Assembly (NCBI GenBank): GCA_024641325.1
Contig: JAHEDJ010000012.1
Coordinates: 1-33,860, forward strand
Origin: a bacterium
GTDB lineage: Bacteria; Actinomycetota; Acidimicrobiia; Spongiisociales; JAHEDJ01
DNA length: 33,860 nt
Direction: 5' to 3'
Shown: positions 7,314 to 15,542 of the stretch, piece by piece
How positions within the stretch are numbered: position 1 is the stretch's first letter
Layout: every line of letters begins with the position of its first letter
Position numbers and translations under genes: made by a program
The notes under the pieces: generated by a model
Told to the model about the DNA's origin: nothing
What the model saw: only the letters and a program-made list of their open reading frames with translations
Database searches by the model: none

Positions 7314-8105
7314 GTGGAGATAGAACGGCTACTCGCCCCCAATCCTGGATTGTTCACGGGTCCCGGCACCAACACCTATGTGGTCCGGTCGGACGCCGCC
7401 GCCCTGATCGTGGATCCGGGACCGGTCGATTCATCGCACTCCAAGGCGATTCTCGAAGCGGTTGCGGCCAACTCCGTGCTCGGCATTCTGGTGACCCATT
7501 CCCATCCAGATCATGCTCCACTCGCCAATCCGCTCGGCCGTGATCTGGGAGTTCCGGTATACGGCTACGAACCCGGTCCTCAGTTCGATCCAGATGTGCG
7601 GGTGAGCGACGACGATCAGATCTCCGTGGGCGCCGACCAGTTGACCGTGCTGTATACGCCCGGCCATTCCGGTGATCACCTTTGCTTCCTCGCGGGTGAT
7701 GTTCTGTTCACCGGTGACCACATCATGGGTGGGTCGACCGTGGTAGTTGAAGACATGGTGGCCTATCTCGGCTCGTTGCGGCGGCTCGGCGAAATCTCGC
7801 TCCGACGGCTCTATCCAGGGCACGGGCCGATCATGGATGATCCCTACGCGGTCATCGACGAGTACATCAGCCACCGCCTGGAGCGGGAGGAGCAGATCAT
7901 CGCCGCGCTGGCGGCAGGTGCAGGTACCGTCGGCGCGGTGGTCGAAGAGGTATACGCCGACGTTGACCCGGCCCTTCATCCACTTGCCGCTCATTCTGTA
8001 GCGGCCCACCTGAACAAGCTCGTTGCCGAGGAGCGGGCATCCTTCGACAGCCCGGCAGATGAGCTTTGGGGCGCCCTCGTTCGGCTGATCGGAGCTCCGT
8101 CGTGA
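7314..8105 (+). CDS. MBL-fold metallo-hydrolase, LACTB2-like with C-terminal winged helix
   Basis: This 263-residue protein has the metal-binding motif THSHPDHA (about residues 61-68), then GHSGDH, GDVLFTGDHIMGG and YPGHGP, so the binuclear zinc site looks complete. A C-terminal helical domain (HRLEREEQI ... AAHLNKLVAEERA) resembles the winged helix of LACTB2-type proteins, some of which are endoribonucleases. The N-terminal segment NPGLFTGPGTNTYVV is typical of that group. The start is a GTG at 7314; only a GAGGA placed very close before it supports ribosome binding, so it is less certain. It overlaps the M23 peptidase gene by 4 nt (GTGA), so the two are coupled, although no functional link is obvious. 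The substrate is unknown. Confidence 0.87.
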   Translation: MEIERLLAPNPGLFTGPGTNTYVVRSDAAALIVDPGPVDSSHSKAILEAVAANSVLGILVTHSHPDHAPLANPLGRDLGVPVYGYEPGPQFDPDVRVSDDDQISVGADQLTVLYTPGHSGDHLCFLAGDVLFTGDHIMGGSTVVVEDMVAYLGSLRRLGEISLRRLYPGHGPIMDDPYAVIDEYISHRLEREEQIIAALAAGAGTVGAVVEEVYADVDPALHPLAAHSVAAHLNKLVAEERASFDSPADELWGALVRLIGAPS

Positions 8106-9292
8106 GGTGGTTGCGTCTTGTCGGGGCTGTCGTCGTCGTGGCGCTTCTGGCGTTGCCCGCGCTGGCGCAGGTGTCCGATGACGATTTGTCTGCCGCCGAG
8201 CGGGAGGTTGCCACGACCCGGACCGAACTCGAGGCTCTGGCTGTGGAGTTGGAGGCGGCCACGGTTCGCTCTGTCGAACTTGAAGCGGAAATCTCCCGCA
8301 TCGGCCGGTCGATCCTCGAAACGCAGGTTCAGGTGGCGACCGCACTCGAGCGACTCCAAGAACGAGCCGTGGCACTGTACACGGCAGCAGCTTCCAATCG
8401 GGTGTCGTTGCTGTTCTTCTCAGGAACGCCGGAACAACTTGGGGCCGGTCTCAGCTACCTAGAGAGCCTGGCGCTCGACGATGAGCAGATGGTCAATGAT
8501 CTCGAAGTGCTTCGATCGGAATACGAACGCCAACTCGGCGTCCTTTCCGACCTCGAGGGAGAGCAACGAGTGACCGTTGAGCGACTCGATGCAGCGGCGG
8601 CATCGCTGAACGATCGACTCGACGATGCCCAGGCCTCATACGTCGCACTGGTCGAGCAGCAAAGGATTGAGGAAGAGGAGCAGCGCCGCATCGAAGAGGA
8701 ACTCCGACGGCTGGCAGAAGAACAACGGCTGGCAGAGGAAGCTGCTCGCGCCGCGACGTCGACGACAACGACGGTCGTCACGACTACCTCAACGGCAGCG
8801 GTCTCGTCCACCACGACGCTGCCGGATGAATCGACTACGACAACTACCGAAACCACCACCACAACGACTACCCCGCTCCCTCCCGCGGGGAACCTGGTGT
8901 GTCCGATCAACGGGTTCACGACCTTCACGGATACATGGGGAGCCGCGCGCAGCGGCGGAAGGACGCACCAGGGAGTCGACATGCTGGCCGCGCGTGGAAC
9001 GCCAACGGTGGCGATCGAATCCGGCACCATTCGCCGGTTGGGCAACGGCGGTCTGGGTGGGATAACGATCTGGCTGACCGGCGTTTCCGGAGACGAGTAC
9101 TACTACGCACACCTGGACAGTTGGGCACCCGGCCTCTCCGTGGGGCAGTCCGTGGCGGCCGGTGAACCGGTGGGAGCCGTCGGCTCGACGGGCAACGCCT
9201 CATACAGCGTCCCCCACCTCCACTTCGAACTCCACCCGGGTGGAGGATCGGCGGTGAACCCGTATCCACTGGTGAAGGGCTTGTGCGGGTAG
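8102..9292 (+). CDS. Secreted coiled-coil M23 (LytM/EnvC-like) peptidase
   Basis: This 396-residue protein has a signal peptide (about 1-22), a long coiled coil (about 27-215, with an EEEQRRIEEELRRLAEEQ stretch), a Thr/Ser-rich linker (about 219-258) and a C-terminal M23 domain. The zinc ligands His289, Asp293 (THQGVD) and His374 (HLHFEL) are all present, with His337 (AHLD) also conserved, so it should be an active peptidoglycan endopeptidase. The coiled coil recalls EnvC- and RipA-type proteins that act in cell separation. It starts at a GTG overlapping the stop of the MBL gene (GTGA). A strong hairpin follows at 9389. The target bond and the division role are inferred from the family. Confidence 0.92.
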   Translation: MRWLRLVGAVVVVALLALPALAQVSDDDLSAAEREVATTRTELEALAVELEAATVRSVELEAEISRIGRSILETQVQVATALERLQERAVALYTAAASNRVSLLFFSGTPEQLGAGLSYLESLALDDEQMVNDLEVLRSEYERQLGVLSDLEGEQRVTVERLDAAAASLNDRLDDAQASYVALVEQQRIEEEEQRRIEEELRRLAEEQRLAEEAARAATSTTTTVVTTTSTAAVSSTTTLPDESTTTTTETTTTTTTPLPPAGNLVCPINGFTTFTDTWGAARSGGRTHQGVDMLAARGTPTVAIESGTIRRLGNGGLGGITIWLTGVSGDEYYYAHLDSWAPGLSVGQSVAAGEPVGAVGSTGNASYSVPHLHFELHPGGGSAVNPYPLVKGLCG

Positions 9293-9295
9293 GGC

Positions 9296-9385
9296 AGCCG
9301 GCGATTGGGCGGTTGGCAATTGGCCCCCGTTGTGACTCGCGATTCACGACCAGCGACTCGCGGCTGGAAACTCGCGACGCTTAAC
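9296..9385. repeat. Intergenic repeat cluster R3
   Basis: Just after the M23 gene are GGCGATTGGGCGGTTGGCAA-type words, related to the GATTGGC/AATTGGC module, then three GACTCGCG- or ACTCGCGA-type repeats (near 9336, 9354 and 9370). The rest of this 286-bp convergent gap holds two terminator-like hairpins and no gene that I can see. Confidence 0.45.
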
Positions 9386-9388
9386 TCA

Positions 9389-9417
9389 GTGAGGGCCGAC
9401 CTTTCGGTGGCCCTCAC
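9389..9417 (+). terminator. Hairpin after the M23 peptidase gene
   Basis: A 9-bp perfect stem GTGAGGGCC / GGCCCTCAC extends, past one bulged G, into ACC-TTTC-GGT. No run of T follows, so it may be a Rho-dependent or bidirectional terminator between the convergent M23 and mrp genes. Confidence 0.6.
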
Positions 9418-9519
9418 GTTGGTGTGATGCGCTGGCGGTGGAAAAGCCTTCCCAGCCGGTCCGGCAACCTCGGCACGTTCAGAGAGATTATCGACCACGG
9501 AGGGTAGTTTCTTGCGTAG

Positions 9520-9549
9520 CAATAAAAGATAGCACTATGTGACTAGTGC
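9520..9549 (-). terminator. Intrinsic terminator after mrp
   Basis: On the minus strand, GCACTA-GTCACA-TAGTGC is followed by TATCTTTTATTG, a short stem with a T-rich tail, about 30 bp after the mrp stop codon. Confidence 0.6.
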
Positions 9550-9578
9550 CTGTTCCGTGCGCAGCCGTCGAATTTGCC

Positions 9579-10727
9579 TTATACCGGCTGCGCTTCCAGC
9601 GCTTCGACGAGTCGTGCAATACGAGCGGTACAAGTTTCGTCTTCAACTGGAGGAACCAGTTCGACAACACGCTGCGCGGTTGCATTCAAGGCGGTACCTG
9701 CCGCGCTTGTCGGTGCAAAACGCGCCACCGGATTTCCCGAGTCCCCTCCTTCGACGACGCCGGCGTCGAGCGGGATGGCGCCGATTAACGGAACGCCGAT
9801 CGAATCAGCCAGCTCGCGGCCTCCTCCCGATCCGAAGAGGTCGTAGCGGTCCCCGTGGTTGCATACGAATCCGGCCATATTCTCGATGACTCCAACGACG
9901 GGCATGTACGATCGTCGAGCCATGTCTGCGACCCGAATGGCCACCTTCTGCGCGGCCTTCTGAGGAGTGGTGACGACGACCATCTCTGCTTGTGGGAGAA
10001 GTCGCGACAGCGCCATTTGGATATCGCCCGTACCCGGCGGCAAGTCGATGATCAAGTAGTCGAGCTCTCCCCAATCCACTTGATGCAGGAACTGCTCGAG
10101 TGCCTTTGAAAGCATGAGCCCGCGCCACATGAGGGCGGTCTCTTCAGACTCGACGATGAGCCCGGTTGAAACGACCTCGATGCCGTGCACGCGAACCGGG
10201 ATGATGACTTTGTCGTCGTTCGCTTCGAGGCGTTCGCTCGTGCCGAGCATGCGGGGAATCGAGAAGCCCCATATGTCGGCATCGAGCAATCCCACCCTGT
10301 AGCCGAGGTCGGAGATGCCGACGGCCAGATTCACGCTGACCGACGATTTCCCGACCCCGCCTTTACCGGAGCCGACCGCGATCACCCTCGTCTTGGGATC
10401 GATCCTGGTCGGTTCGGCGTTGTCCCTGGCGGTCTTTCTGGCTCGTTCCATTACCCCTGAACGCTGCTTCTGGGTCATCGCCCGGATATCGATGTGCACA
10501 TCTGTCACACCTCGCAGTGCCGAAACTTTGCGGACGGCGTCGTCCTCGATCTGTGAGCGCATCGGACACTCGGCGATCGTCAGCGCGATTCCGAGCGTCA
10601 CAACGCCGGCCGGGGTGATCTCCACATCCTGGACCATCCCGAGTTCGACGATGTCCGTCCCCAGTTCGGGATCGAATACGCCGCGCAAAGCCCCGAATAC
10701 GTCTTCTTTAGTGATCACTCCCTGCAT
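9579..10727 (-). CDS. mrp: Mrp/NBP35 (ApbC) family Fe-S cluster carrier ATPase
   Basis: This 382-residue protein has an N-terminal MIP18-type domain (about 5-90, FDPELGTDIVELGMV and ECPMR) and a P-loop ATPase domain with the deviant Walker A GSGKGGVGKSS (about 119-130) and LIIDLPPGTGD. Mrp/ApbC proteins carry Fe-S clusters to apoproteins in the cytosol. The cluster-bridging CxxC motif is incomplete: where many members have CPHC, this one reads CNHG, leaving one cysteine. The frame extends to an ATG at 10772, 6 nt after TATAAC, but family starts match the ATG at 10727, so I use that and note the alternative. It is divergent from erpA, another Fe-S gene, which supports a shared role. Confidence 0.92.
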   Translation of the reverse strand: MQGVITKEDVFGALRGVFDPELGTDIVELGMVQDVEITPAGVVTLGIALTIAECPMRSQIEDDAVRKVSALRGVTDVHIDIRAMTQKQRSGVMERARKTARDNAEPTRIDPKTRVIAVGSGKGGVGKSSVSVNLAVGISDLGYRVGLLDADIWGFSIPRMLGTSERLEANDDKVIIPVRVHGIEVVSTGLIVESEETALMWRGLMLSKALEQFLHQVDWGELDYLIIDLPPGTGDIQMALSRLLPQAEMVVVTTPQKAAQKVAIRVADMARRSYMPVVGVIENMAGFVCNHGDRYDLFGSGGGRELADSIGVPLIGAIPLDAGVVEGGDSGNPVARFAPTSAAGTALNATAQRVVELVPPVEDETCTARIARLVEALEAQPV

Positions 10728-10755
10728 GGTACCGATAATTTCCACTATCGAGACA

Positions 10756-10786
10756 TTGCAAATTATCCTCATGGAGGGGTTATAGT
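10756..10786 (+). promoter_or_regulatory. erpA promoter, with a near-symmetric -10 facing mrp
   Basis: TTGCAA at 10756-10761 and TATAGT at 10781-10786 are spaced 19 nt apart. The -10 sits in GGTTATAGTGACC, whose reverse complement contains TATAAC, so the same site could fire toward mrp. The spacing is longer than ideal. Confidence 0.5.
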
Positions 10787-10820
10787 GACCTACCCGTAAC
10801 GAGCTGAGGAGTTAGGACCC

Positions 10821-11183
10821 ATGAGTCAGCCGTTGGCATTCAAGCCGCGTGTACCGCAGAAGGCCGTCGACCTCACGGATGGCGCCATCAACAAGCTGCG
10901 CCAACTCATCGAAACTGAAGGCGATGAGACGCTGGCCCTGCGTCTGGCAGTGCGGCCGGGCGGTTGTTCGGGATTCTCCTACGAGATGTTCTTCGACAAC
11001 GAGTTCGATGGAGCCGACACCGTAGAGGAGTATGAAGGCGTCAAGGTCGTCGTCGACCCGCAGAGTCTCGAAATGGTGCGCGGTGCAACTCTCGATTACA
11101 AGGACGGGCTGACTGGCGCAGGGTTCGCCATCAACAACCCGAACGTCACCCGCTCCTGCGGCTGCGGCAATAGCTTTTCCTGA
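10821..11183 (+). CDS. erpA: A-type iron-sulfur cluster carrier (ErpA/IscA/HesB family)
   Basis: This 120-residue protein has the three conserved cysteines of A-type carriers: Cys49 (RPGGCSGFSY) and Cys113/Cys115 (SCGCGNSF at the C-terminus). Such proteins bind an Fe-S cluster and pass it to target enzymes. GAGGAG lies 9 nt before the ATG, and a promoter is visible upstream, so this gene has a normal leader, unlike many of its neighbours. It is divergent from mrp, and the pair probably forms a small Fe-S maturation locus. The erpA symbol is used for the subfamily; IscA or HesB would be an equally fair name. Confidence 0.93.
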   Translation: MSQPLAFKPRVPQKAVDLTDGAINKLRQLIETEGDETLALRLAVRPGGCSGFSYEMFFDNEFDGADTVEEYEGVKVVVDPQSLEMVRGATLDYKDGLTGAGFAINNPNVTRSCGCGNSFS

Positions 11184-11231
11184 AGTAGCTCATAGAGCAG
11201 CTGAGGCGGTTCCTCCGCCAGCGACGCTCGA

Positions 11232-11580
<349 letters not shown>

Positions 11581-11623
11581 GCCTCCTGCTGTTCTGCCCG
11601 GCGCCGCCGCTCCCAGGACCAGT

Positions 11624-11629
11624 TACTCT
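11624..11629 (+). promoter_or_regulatory. -10-like box for ridA (leaderless start)
   Basis: TACTCT lies 6 nt before the ATG at 11636. No Shine-Dalgarno sequence is present. Confidence 0.45.
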
Positions 11630-11635
11630 TGTCGC

Positions 11636-12016
11636 ATGCCCAAACATGTACTCAACACCCCCAGCGCGCCGCCCGCCCTTGGACCATATTCGGTAGCGGT
11701 CGAGGCCGCCGGCCTCGTGTTCATCTCCGGTCAGGTCGCGCTTGATCCGGCTACCGGCGATAGAGCACCCGACGATGTCGTGGCGCAGACGAAGCAGATC
11801 ATGAAGAACCTCGAGGCGATCCTTGCTGATGTCGGCCTCGGGTTCGCCGATGTGGTCAAGACGACCATCTTCCTGGCCGATATGGGCGACTTCCCGAAGG
11901 TCAACGAGATCTATGGGGCGGCGTTCACCGACCAGCCGCCGGCCCGCTCCACCGTTGAGGTGGCCGCACTGCCCGGCGGTTTCCTGGTCGAAATCGAAAC
12001 CATCGCGGCGCGCTGA
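11636..12016 (+). CDS. RidA family (YjgF/UK114) enamine/imine deaminase
   Basis: This 126-residue protein has the RidA landmarks: [18 protein letters not shown] near the N-terminus, [16 protein letters not shown] in the middle, and [13 protein letters not shown] near the end, where the Arg is the substrate-carboxylate ligand of the active deaminases. These enzymes destroy reactive 2-aminoacrylate-type enamines from PLP chemistry. The frame is open upstream into the repeat region, but the ATG at 11636 begins at the family start and has a TACTCT box 6 nt before it. It is followed 14 nt later by an aldehyde dehydrogenase gene with which it is probably co-transcribed. RidA subtype and substrate are not determined. 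Confidence 0.92.
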   Translation: MPKHVLNTPSAPPALGPYSVAVEAAGLVFISGQVALDPATGDRAPDDVVAQTKQIMKNLEAILADVGLGFADVVKTTIFLADMGDFPKVNEIYGAAFTDQPPARSTVEVAALPGGFLVEIETIAAR

Positions 12017-12030
12017 GAGAGGAGCCCAAG

Positions 12031-13548
12031 GTGGACACACAACAAGTACTTGCCGAACTCGGTATTGAGGAAATCAATCGCGGAGCATATGCCGGCGGGT
12101 GGATTGAGACTCACGGTTCTGAACTGCAGAGCATCAACCCTGCCACCGGCGAAGTGATCGCCTCCATCACCAGGGCTAACGGAGACGATTACGAGAAGGT
12201 CGCGGCCAATTCGGTCGAGACTTTCGAACGTTGGCGAATGTTGCCTGCTCCCAAGCGCGGAGAATACGTTCGATTGGTAGGCAATGCACTGCGCGAGAAG
12301 AAGACTGCACTCGGTGCGCTGGTCACGATGGAGATGGGCAAGATCCTCCCCGAAGGCGAGGGCGAAGTCCAGGAAATGATCGACATTGCGGACTTCGCGG
12401 TAGGCCTGTCTCGCCAGTTGTACGGACTGACGATGGCCTCAGAGCGTCCGCTGCACCGCATGTACGAGCAGTGGCACCCGCTCGGCCCGGTCGGCACCAT
12501 TACCTCGTTCAACTTCCCGACGGCCGTGTGGTCGTGGAACTCGCTGATTGCCGCAGTATGCGGTGACACGAACATCTGGAAGCCTTCCAGCGAAACGCCG
12601 TTGACCGCTATCGCGGTGACCAATATCACCCACGAGGTAATGGCCGGTACCGGGTTCGAGGGTGTATTCAACCTGGCTATCGGCTCGGGATCCGACGTCG
12701 GTGATCTCATGGTGAAGGACCGCCGGGTGCCGCTCGTTTCGGCCACCGGATCTTGCGACATGGGATACAAGGTCGGGACGGAACTCGCCAAGCGTCTCGG
12801 ACGGGCGATCCTCGAGCTCGGTGGGAACAACGCAATCATTGTGATGGACGACGCCGACATCGAGCTGGCCGTTCGGGCGGCGACCTTCGCCGCCGTGGGT
12901 ACGGCCGGGCAGCGTTGCACATCGCTGCGGCGCATGATCGTCCACAAGGACGTCTTCGACGAGGTGGCGAAGCGGATGGTCTCCACCTACGCGCAGGTCA
13001 CGATCGGAGACCCGCTCGCAGCCGGCATTCTGATGGGACCGCTCGTCAACGAGACCGCCGTCTACAACATGCTCACCGCGCTCGATATCGCCAAGAGCGA
13101 AGGTGGAGAGGTACTGACGGGAGGCAACCGGCTCGAGGATCTCGGTCCGGCCTACATCGAGCCGACCATTGTCAAGATGTCCAAGGACGCGCCGATTCTC
13201 CAGGAGGAGACCTTCGCTCCTTTGCTGTACCTGATCGAGGTGGATTCGCTCGAGGAAGGCATCGCCGTTCAGAACGGGGTTCGTCAGGGGTTATCGTCGG
13301 CTATCTTCACCGACTCGCTCAAGAACGCGGAGAAGTTCCTGTCTCACCTCGGCTCCGACTGCGGCATCGCCAATGTCAACATCGGAACCTCCGGCGCCGA
13401 GATCGGCGGTGCATTCGGCGGCGAGAAGGAGACCGGTGGGGGGCGCGAGGCAGGGTCGGATTCCTGGAAGGCCTATATGCGTCGTCAGACGACCACGATC
13501 AATTGGGGCGACGACCTGCCATTGGCCCAGGGCGTCGAGTTCGTCTGA
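12031..13548 (+). CDS. ALDH7-type aldehyde dehydrogenase (probable alpha-aminoadipic semialdehyde dehydrogenase)
   Basis: This 505-residue NAD(P)-dependent dehydrogenase has Asn161 (TSFNFP), Lys184, general base Glu262 (LELGGNN) and nucleophile Cys296 (GQRCTSLRR), so the active site is complete. LELGGNNAIIV, GTAGQRCTSLRR and the tail motif GGEKETGGGREAGSDSWKAY are typical of the ALDH7/antiquitin group. That group oxidises alpha-aminoadipic semialdehyde (or its cyclic piperideine form) in lysine breakdown. The GTG start at 12031 has AGAGGAG about 7 nt upstream. It follows ridA by 14 nt; a deaminase that clears imines beside a dehydrogenase with an imine-forming substrate would make sense, but this is inference. 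No other lysine-pathway gene is nearby. Confidence 0.93.
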   Translation: MDTQQVLAELGIEEINRGAYAGGWIETHGSELQSINPATGEVIASITRANGDDYEKVAANSVETFERWRMLPAPKRGEYVRLVGNALREKKTALGALVTMEMGKILPEGEGEVQEMIDIADFAVGLSRQLYGLTMASERPLHRMYEQWHPLGPVGTITSFNFPTAVWSWNSLIAAVCGDTNIWKPSSETPLTAIAVTNITHEVMAGTGFEGVFNLAIGSGSDVGDLMVKDRRVPLVSATGSCDMGYKVGTELAKRLGRAILELGGNNAIIVMDDADIELAVRAATFAAVGTAGQRCTSLRRMIVHKDVFDEVAKRMVSTYAQVTIGDPLAAGILMGPLVNETAVYNMLTALDIAKSEGGEVLTGGNRLEDLGPAYIEPTIVKMSKDAPILQEETFAPLLYLIEVDSLEEGIAVQNGVRQGLSSAIFTDSLKNAEKFLSHLGSDCGIANVNIGTSGAEIGGAFGGEKETGGGREAGSDSWKAYMRRQTTTINWGDDLPLAQGVEFV

Positions 13549-13559
13549 GTCCTTCCCCG

Positions 13560-13606
13560 TTCTTGCGTGAGCTACGTGCGGTGAGCGCGCATTCGTCACG
13601 CAAGAA
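13560..13606. terminator. 11-bp inverted repeat after the ALDH gene
   Basis: TTCTTGCGTGA (13560-13570) and TCACGCAAGAA (13596-13606) form a perfect stem with a 25-nt loop. It lies just before the Shine-Dalgarno sequence of the methyltransferase gene, so it could be a terminator or an operator. There is no T tail. Confidence 0.4.
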
Positions 13607-13627
13607 GAGATTTGCGAGGAGTTGGTA

Positions 13628-14224
13628 GTGGATCGACACGCCTGGGACGATCGATATCGGGACCGTGAGTGGTTGTGGACCACCGACGCCAACCGGTTCG
13701 TGGTTCAGGAGACCGCCGGGCTCACGCCCGGACGGGCTCTGGACCTGGCCGCCGGCGAGGGCCGGAACGCTGTCTGGCTGGCTAAGCAGGGATGGGAGGT
13801 CACAGCAGTTGATTTTTCAGGCGTCGCCCTCGGGCGAGCCTCCGACCTTGCTGCTCGTGAGGGTGTGACGATCACAACCGTTGAAGCGGATCTGCGCGAG
13901 TACACACCGGTGGTCGGGGCCTTCGACCTCGTCCTCCTGTCCTATTTGCATCTTCCGCCGGTCTTCTTTCGAGACGTCCTTGCACGGGCTTCGGATTCAC
14001 TGGCGCCGGGCGGGACGCTCGTGATCATCGGCCACGATCTCTCGAATATCGAGCAGGGCTACGGCGGTCCCCAAAGTCCGGAGGTTCTCTACACCCCGGA
14101 CTCGCTGGTCACGGATTTGGGCGACCTCGAGATCGTCAAGGCGGAGAAGGTGGATCGACCGTACGAGGCGGAGGAGGGCACCTTCACGGCTATCGACGCT
14201 CTGGTCGTGGCCAGGAAGTCGTGA
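13628..14224 (+). CDS. Class I SAM-dependent methyltransferase
   Basis: This 198-residue protein has motif I ALDLAAGEGRNAVWLA (about 37-52), an acidic end of strand 2 (VTAVDFS), a motif near VEADLREY, and LAPGGTLVIIGHD after the central strands. It resembles TehB-like or thiol-methyltransferase-type small enzymes, but the substrate cannot be assigned. I chose the GTG at 13628 because GAGGAG lies 6 nt before it; the alternative TTG at 13622 would have no spacing. Its 3' end is only 4 bp from the end of the convergent zinc-ribbon gene. An 11-bp inverted repeat separates it from the ALDH gene. Confidence 0.85.
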   Translation: MDRHAWDDRYRDREWLWTTDANRFVVQETAGLTPGRALDLAAGEGRNAVWLAKQGWEVTAVDFSGVALGRASDLAAREGVTITTVEADLREYTPVVGAFDLVLLSYLHLPPVFFRDVLARASDSLAPGGTLVIIGHDLSNIEQGYGGPQSPEVLYTPDSLVTDLGDLEIVKAEKVDRPYEAEEGTFTAIDALVVARKS

Positions 14225-14228
14225 AGGG

Positions 14229-14570
14229 CTAGTTCTCCATTTGTTCGGGACCGACCGTCGGCAACTCATCCGGCATGAGCGGGTTGGGGCGGTTCCGGTG
14301 ATAACGCTCCAGCGTGTCTGCATCACAATCGGTACACAGATGCACCGTCTGGCTCCCAACGATCGACAACTGTGTGCCTCGCGAACGCTCGACGATCGCC
14401 TTCACCACCGCTTGCAGGTCGTCGCCGCCGCAGCGGTCACAGCGCGGTGTTGCAGGGCGGTCCCAGGTGCGATCACAAGCACCGCAAGTCAGATGAATGA
14501 CCTCGCCCTCGCGATACCCGCGCAAGTTCTCGGCCTCGTCGCACTCCGGACAGCAGATATTCAGTGCCAC
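14229..14570 (-). CDS. Zinc-ribbon protein of unknown function
   Basis: This 113-residue protein has four CxxC pairs: CCPEC, CGAC, CDRC and CTDC, enough for two zinc ribbons. The region between pairs 3 and 4 (QLSIVGSQTVHLCTDC) is hydrophobic and strand-like. I do not recognise a family with a known role. The GTG start is 2 nt after the stop of the upstream methyltransferase on the same strand, so the two are translationally coupled. It could bind nucleic acid or a partner protein, but nothing in the sequence decides this. Confidence 0.8.
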   Translation of the reverse strand: MALNICCPECDEAENLRGYREGEVIHLTCGACDRTWDRPATPRCDRCGGDDLQAVVKAIVERSRGTQLSIVGSQTVHLCTDCDADTLERYHRNRPNPLMPDELPTVGPEQMEN

Positions 14571-14572
14571 CG

Positions 14573-15379
14573 TCAGGCCCTTCCGACGGCGAGGAAGTGA
14601 GGCGTTGCTCCGAGCAGCGAAGGCTCAGCCTCCATCCGACACAGGAGATCGAGAACTGCACGGAGTTTGGAGGGATCGGCGATGCGCTCGTCCAGGTCCC
14701 GTGCAGCCCACGACATGCCCTCGATTGCCAGCAGTTCGACTTCCTTGAATCCGGCCTCCATGAGTTCATCTGCCATCTCATCGGGCCGGTGGAAGTAGGC
14801 CGTTGTGAAGAAGCGCGGATTTCCCGTGTCGTTCGAGTGTTTACCGGTCTCGAGATCGACATGGACGATCTGCTCGAAGTGTTCATGGTCGAGGAAGCCG
14901 GAATCGAAGCCGTCGATAGCCGAGGCGAATCGAGTGATTCCGGCTGCGAACACCGGGCAGCCCGGTTTCAGGACGCGCCCGGCCTCGGTTAGAGCGATCA
15001 GACGATCGGATCGCTCTTGCAGGTGGTACAGCGGACCGAGGAGTAGAACTCCGTCGAAGCTCTGGTCGGCGAATTCCAGGTTCCCCGCTACCCCCCGCCT
15101 GGCATCAGGTACTCCGGCGGCGATGGCCTGCTCGACGTGGCGCTCTACCGGGTCCACCAGAGCCACCTCGTAACCGAGTTCGGCCAGCCAAAGCGAGTAC
15201 GCGCCGGGCCCGCCTCCGACGTCGAGCAGACGAGCCGGCTGAGCGGGCAGGTAGCGACGAATGATCTCCTTGGTCCGAATCAACTCGATTCGGCTCAGCC
15301 CATCGCCATCCAGCCGCACCGACTCGTCGTAGAGCTCTGTGTAGTGGTTGTCGATTTCTGGCCGGATGAGAGGATCCAT
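14573..15379 (-). CDS. Class I SAM-dependent methyltransferase
   Basis: This 268-residue protein has motif I RLLDVGGGPGAYSLWLAELGYEVALVDP (about 50-77), then FDGVLLLGPLYHL and GRVLKPG, typical of the Methyltransf_11/25 fold. A C-terminal extension of about 100 residues probably forms a substrate cap. The substrate is unknown. The ATG at 15379 has a TAGCCT box 8 nt upstream and no Shine-Dalgarno sequence. The zinc-ribbon gene follows after 2 nt. It shares little with the convergent methyltransferase at 13628 beyond the fold. Confidence 0.86.
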   Translation of the reverse strand: MDPLIRPEIDNHYTELYDESVRLDGDGLSRIELIRTKEIIRRYLPAQPARLLDVGGGPGAYSLWLAELGYEVALVDPVERHVEQAIAAGVPDARRGVAGNLEFADQSFDGVLLLGPLYHLQERSDRLIALTEAGRVLKPGCPVFAAGITRFASAIDGFDSGFLDHEHFEQIVHVDLETGKHSNDTGNPRFFTTAYFHRPDEMADELMEAGFKEVELLAIEGMSWAARDLDERIADPSKLRAVLDLLCRMEAEPSLLGATPHFLAVGRA

Positions 15380-15466
15380 GAGTAGAGAGGCTACGCGACA
15401 CTCTCACTGCGCCGAGAATGGCTCCCTCTCGCATGGGAGAAGGCCGAAACAAGAGAGCGTAAGTTC

Positions 15467-15512
15467 GGGTGCCAATTGCCAATTGCCAATTGCCAATGGC
15501 TAATGACTAAGG
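15467..15512. repeat. Intergenic repeat cluster R5 (GCCAATT words)
   Basis: GGGTGCCAATTGCCAATT and its continuation repeat GCCAATT three times, then end GCCAATGGCTAATGACTAAGG. The opening GGGTGCCAATTGCC is identical to the end of the conserved element in R2 and R4. It lies between the glnR terminator and the upstream methyltransferase start. Confidence 0.7.
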
Positions 15513-15515
15513 ACC

Positions 15516-15542
15516 GGTTCGGATGACTATGTCATCCGAACC
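15516..15542 (-). terminator. Perfect 12-bp hairpin containing the glnR stop codon
   Basis: GGTTCGGATGAC-TAT-GTCATCCGAACC. The glnR stop codon (15532-15534) is part of the stem. No T tail follows. Confidence 0.65.
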
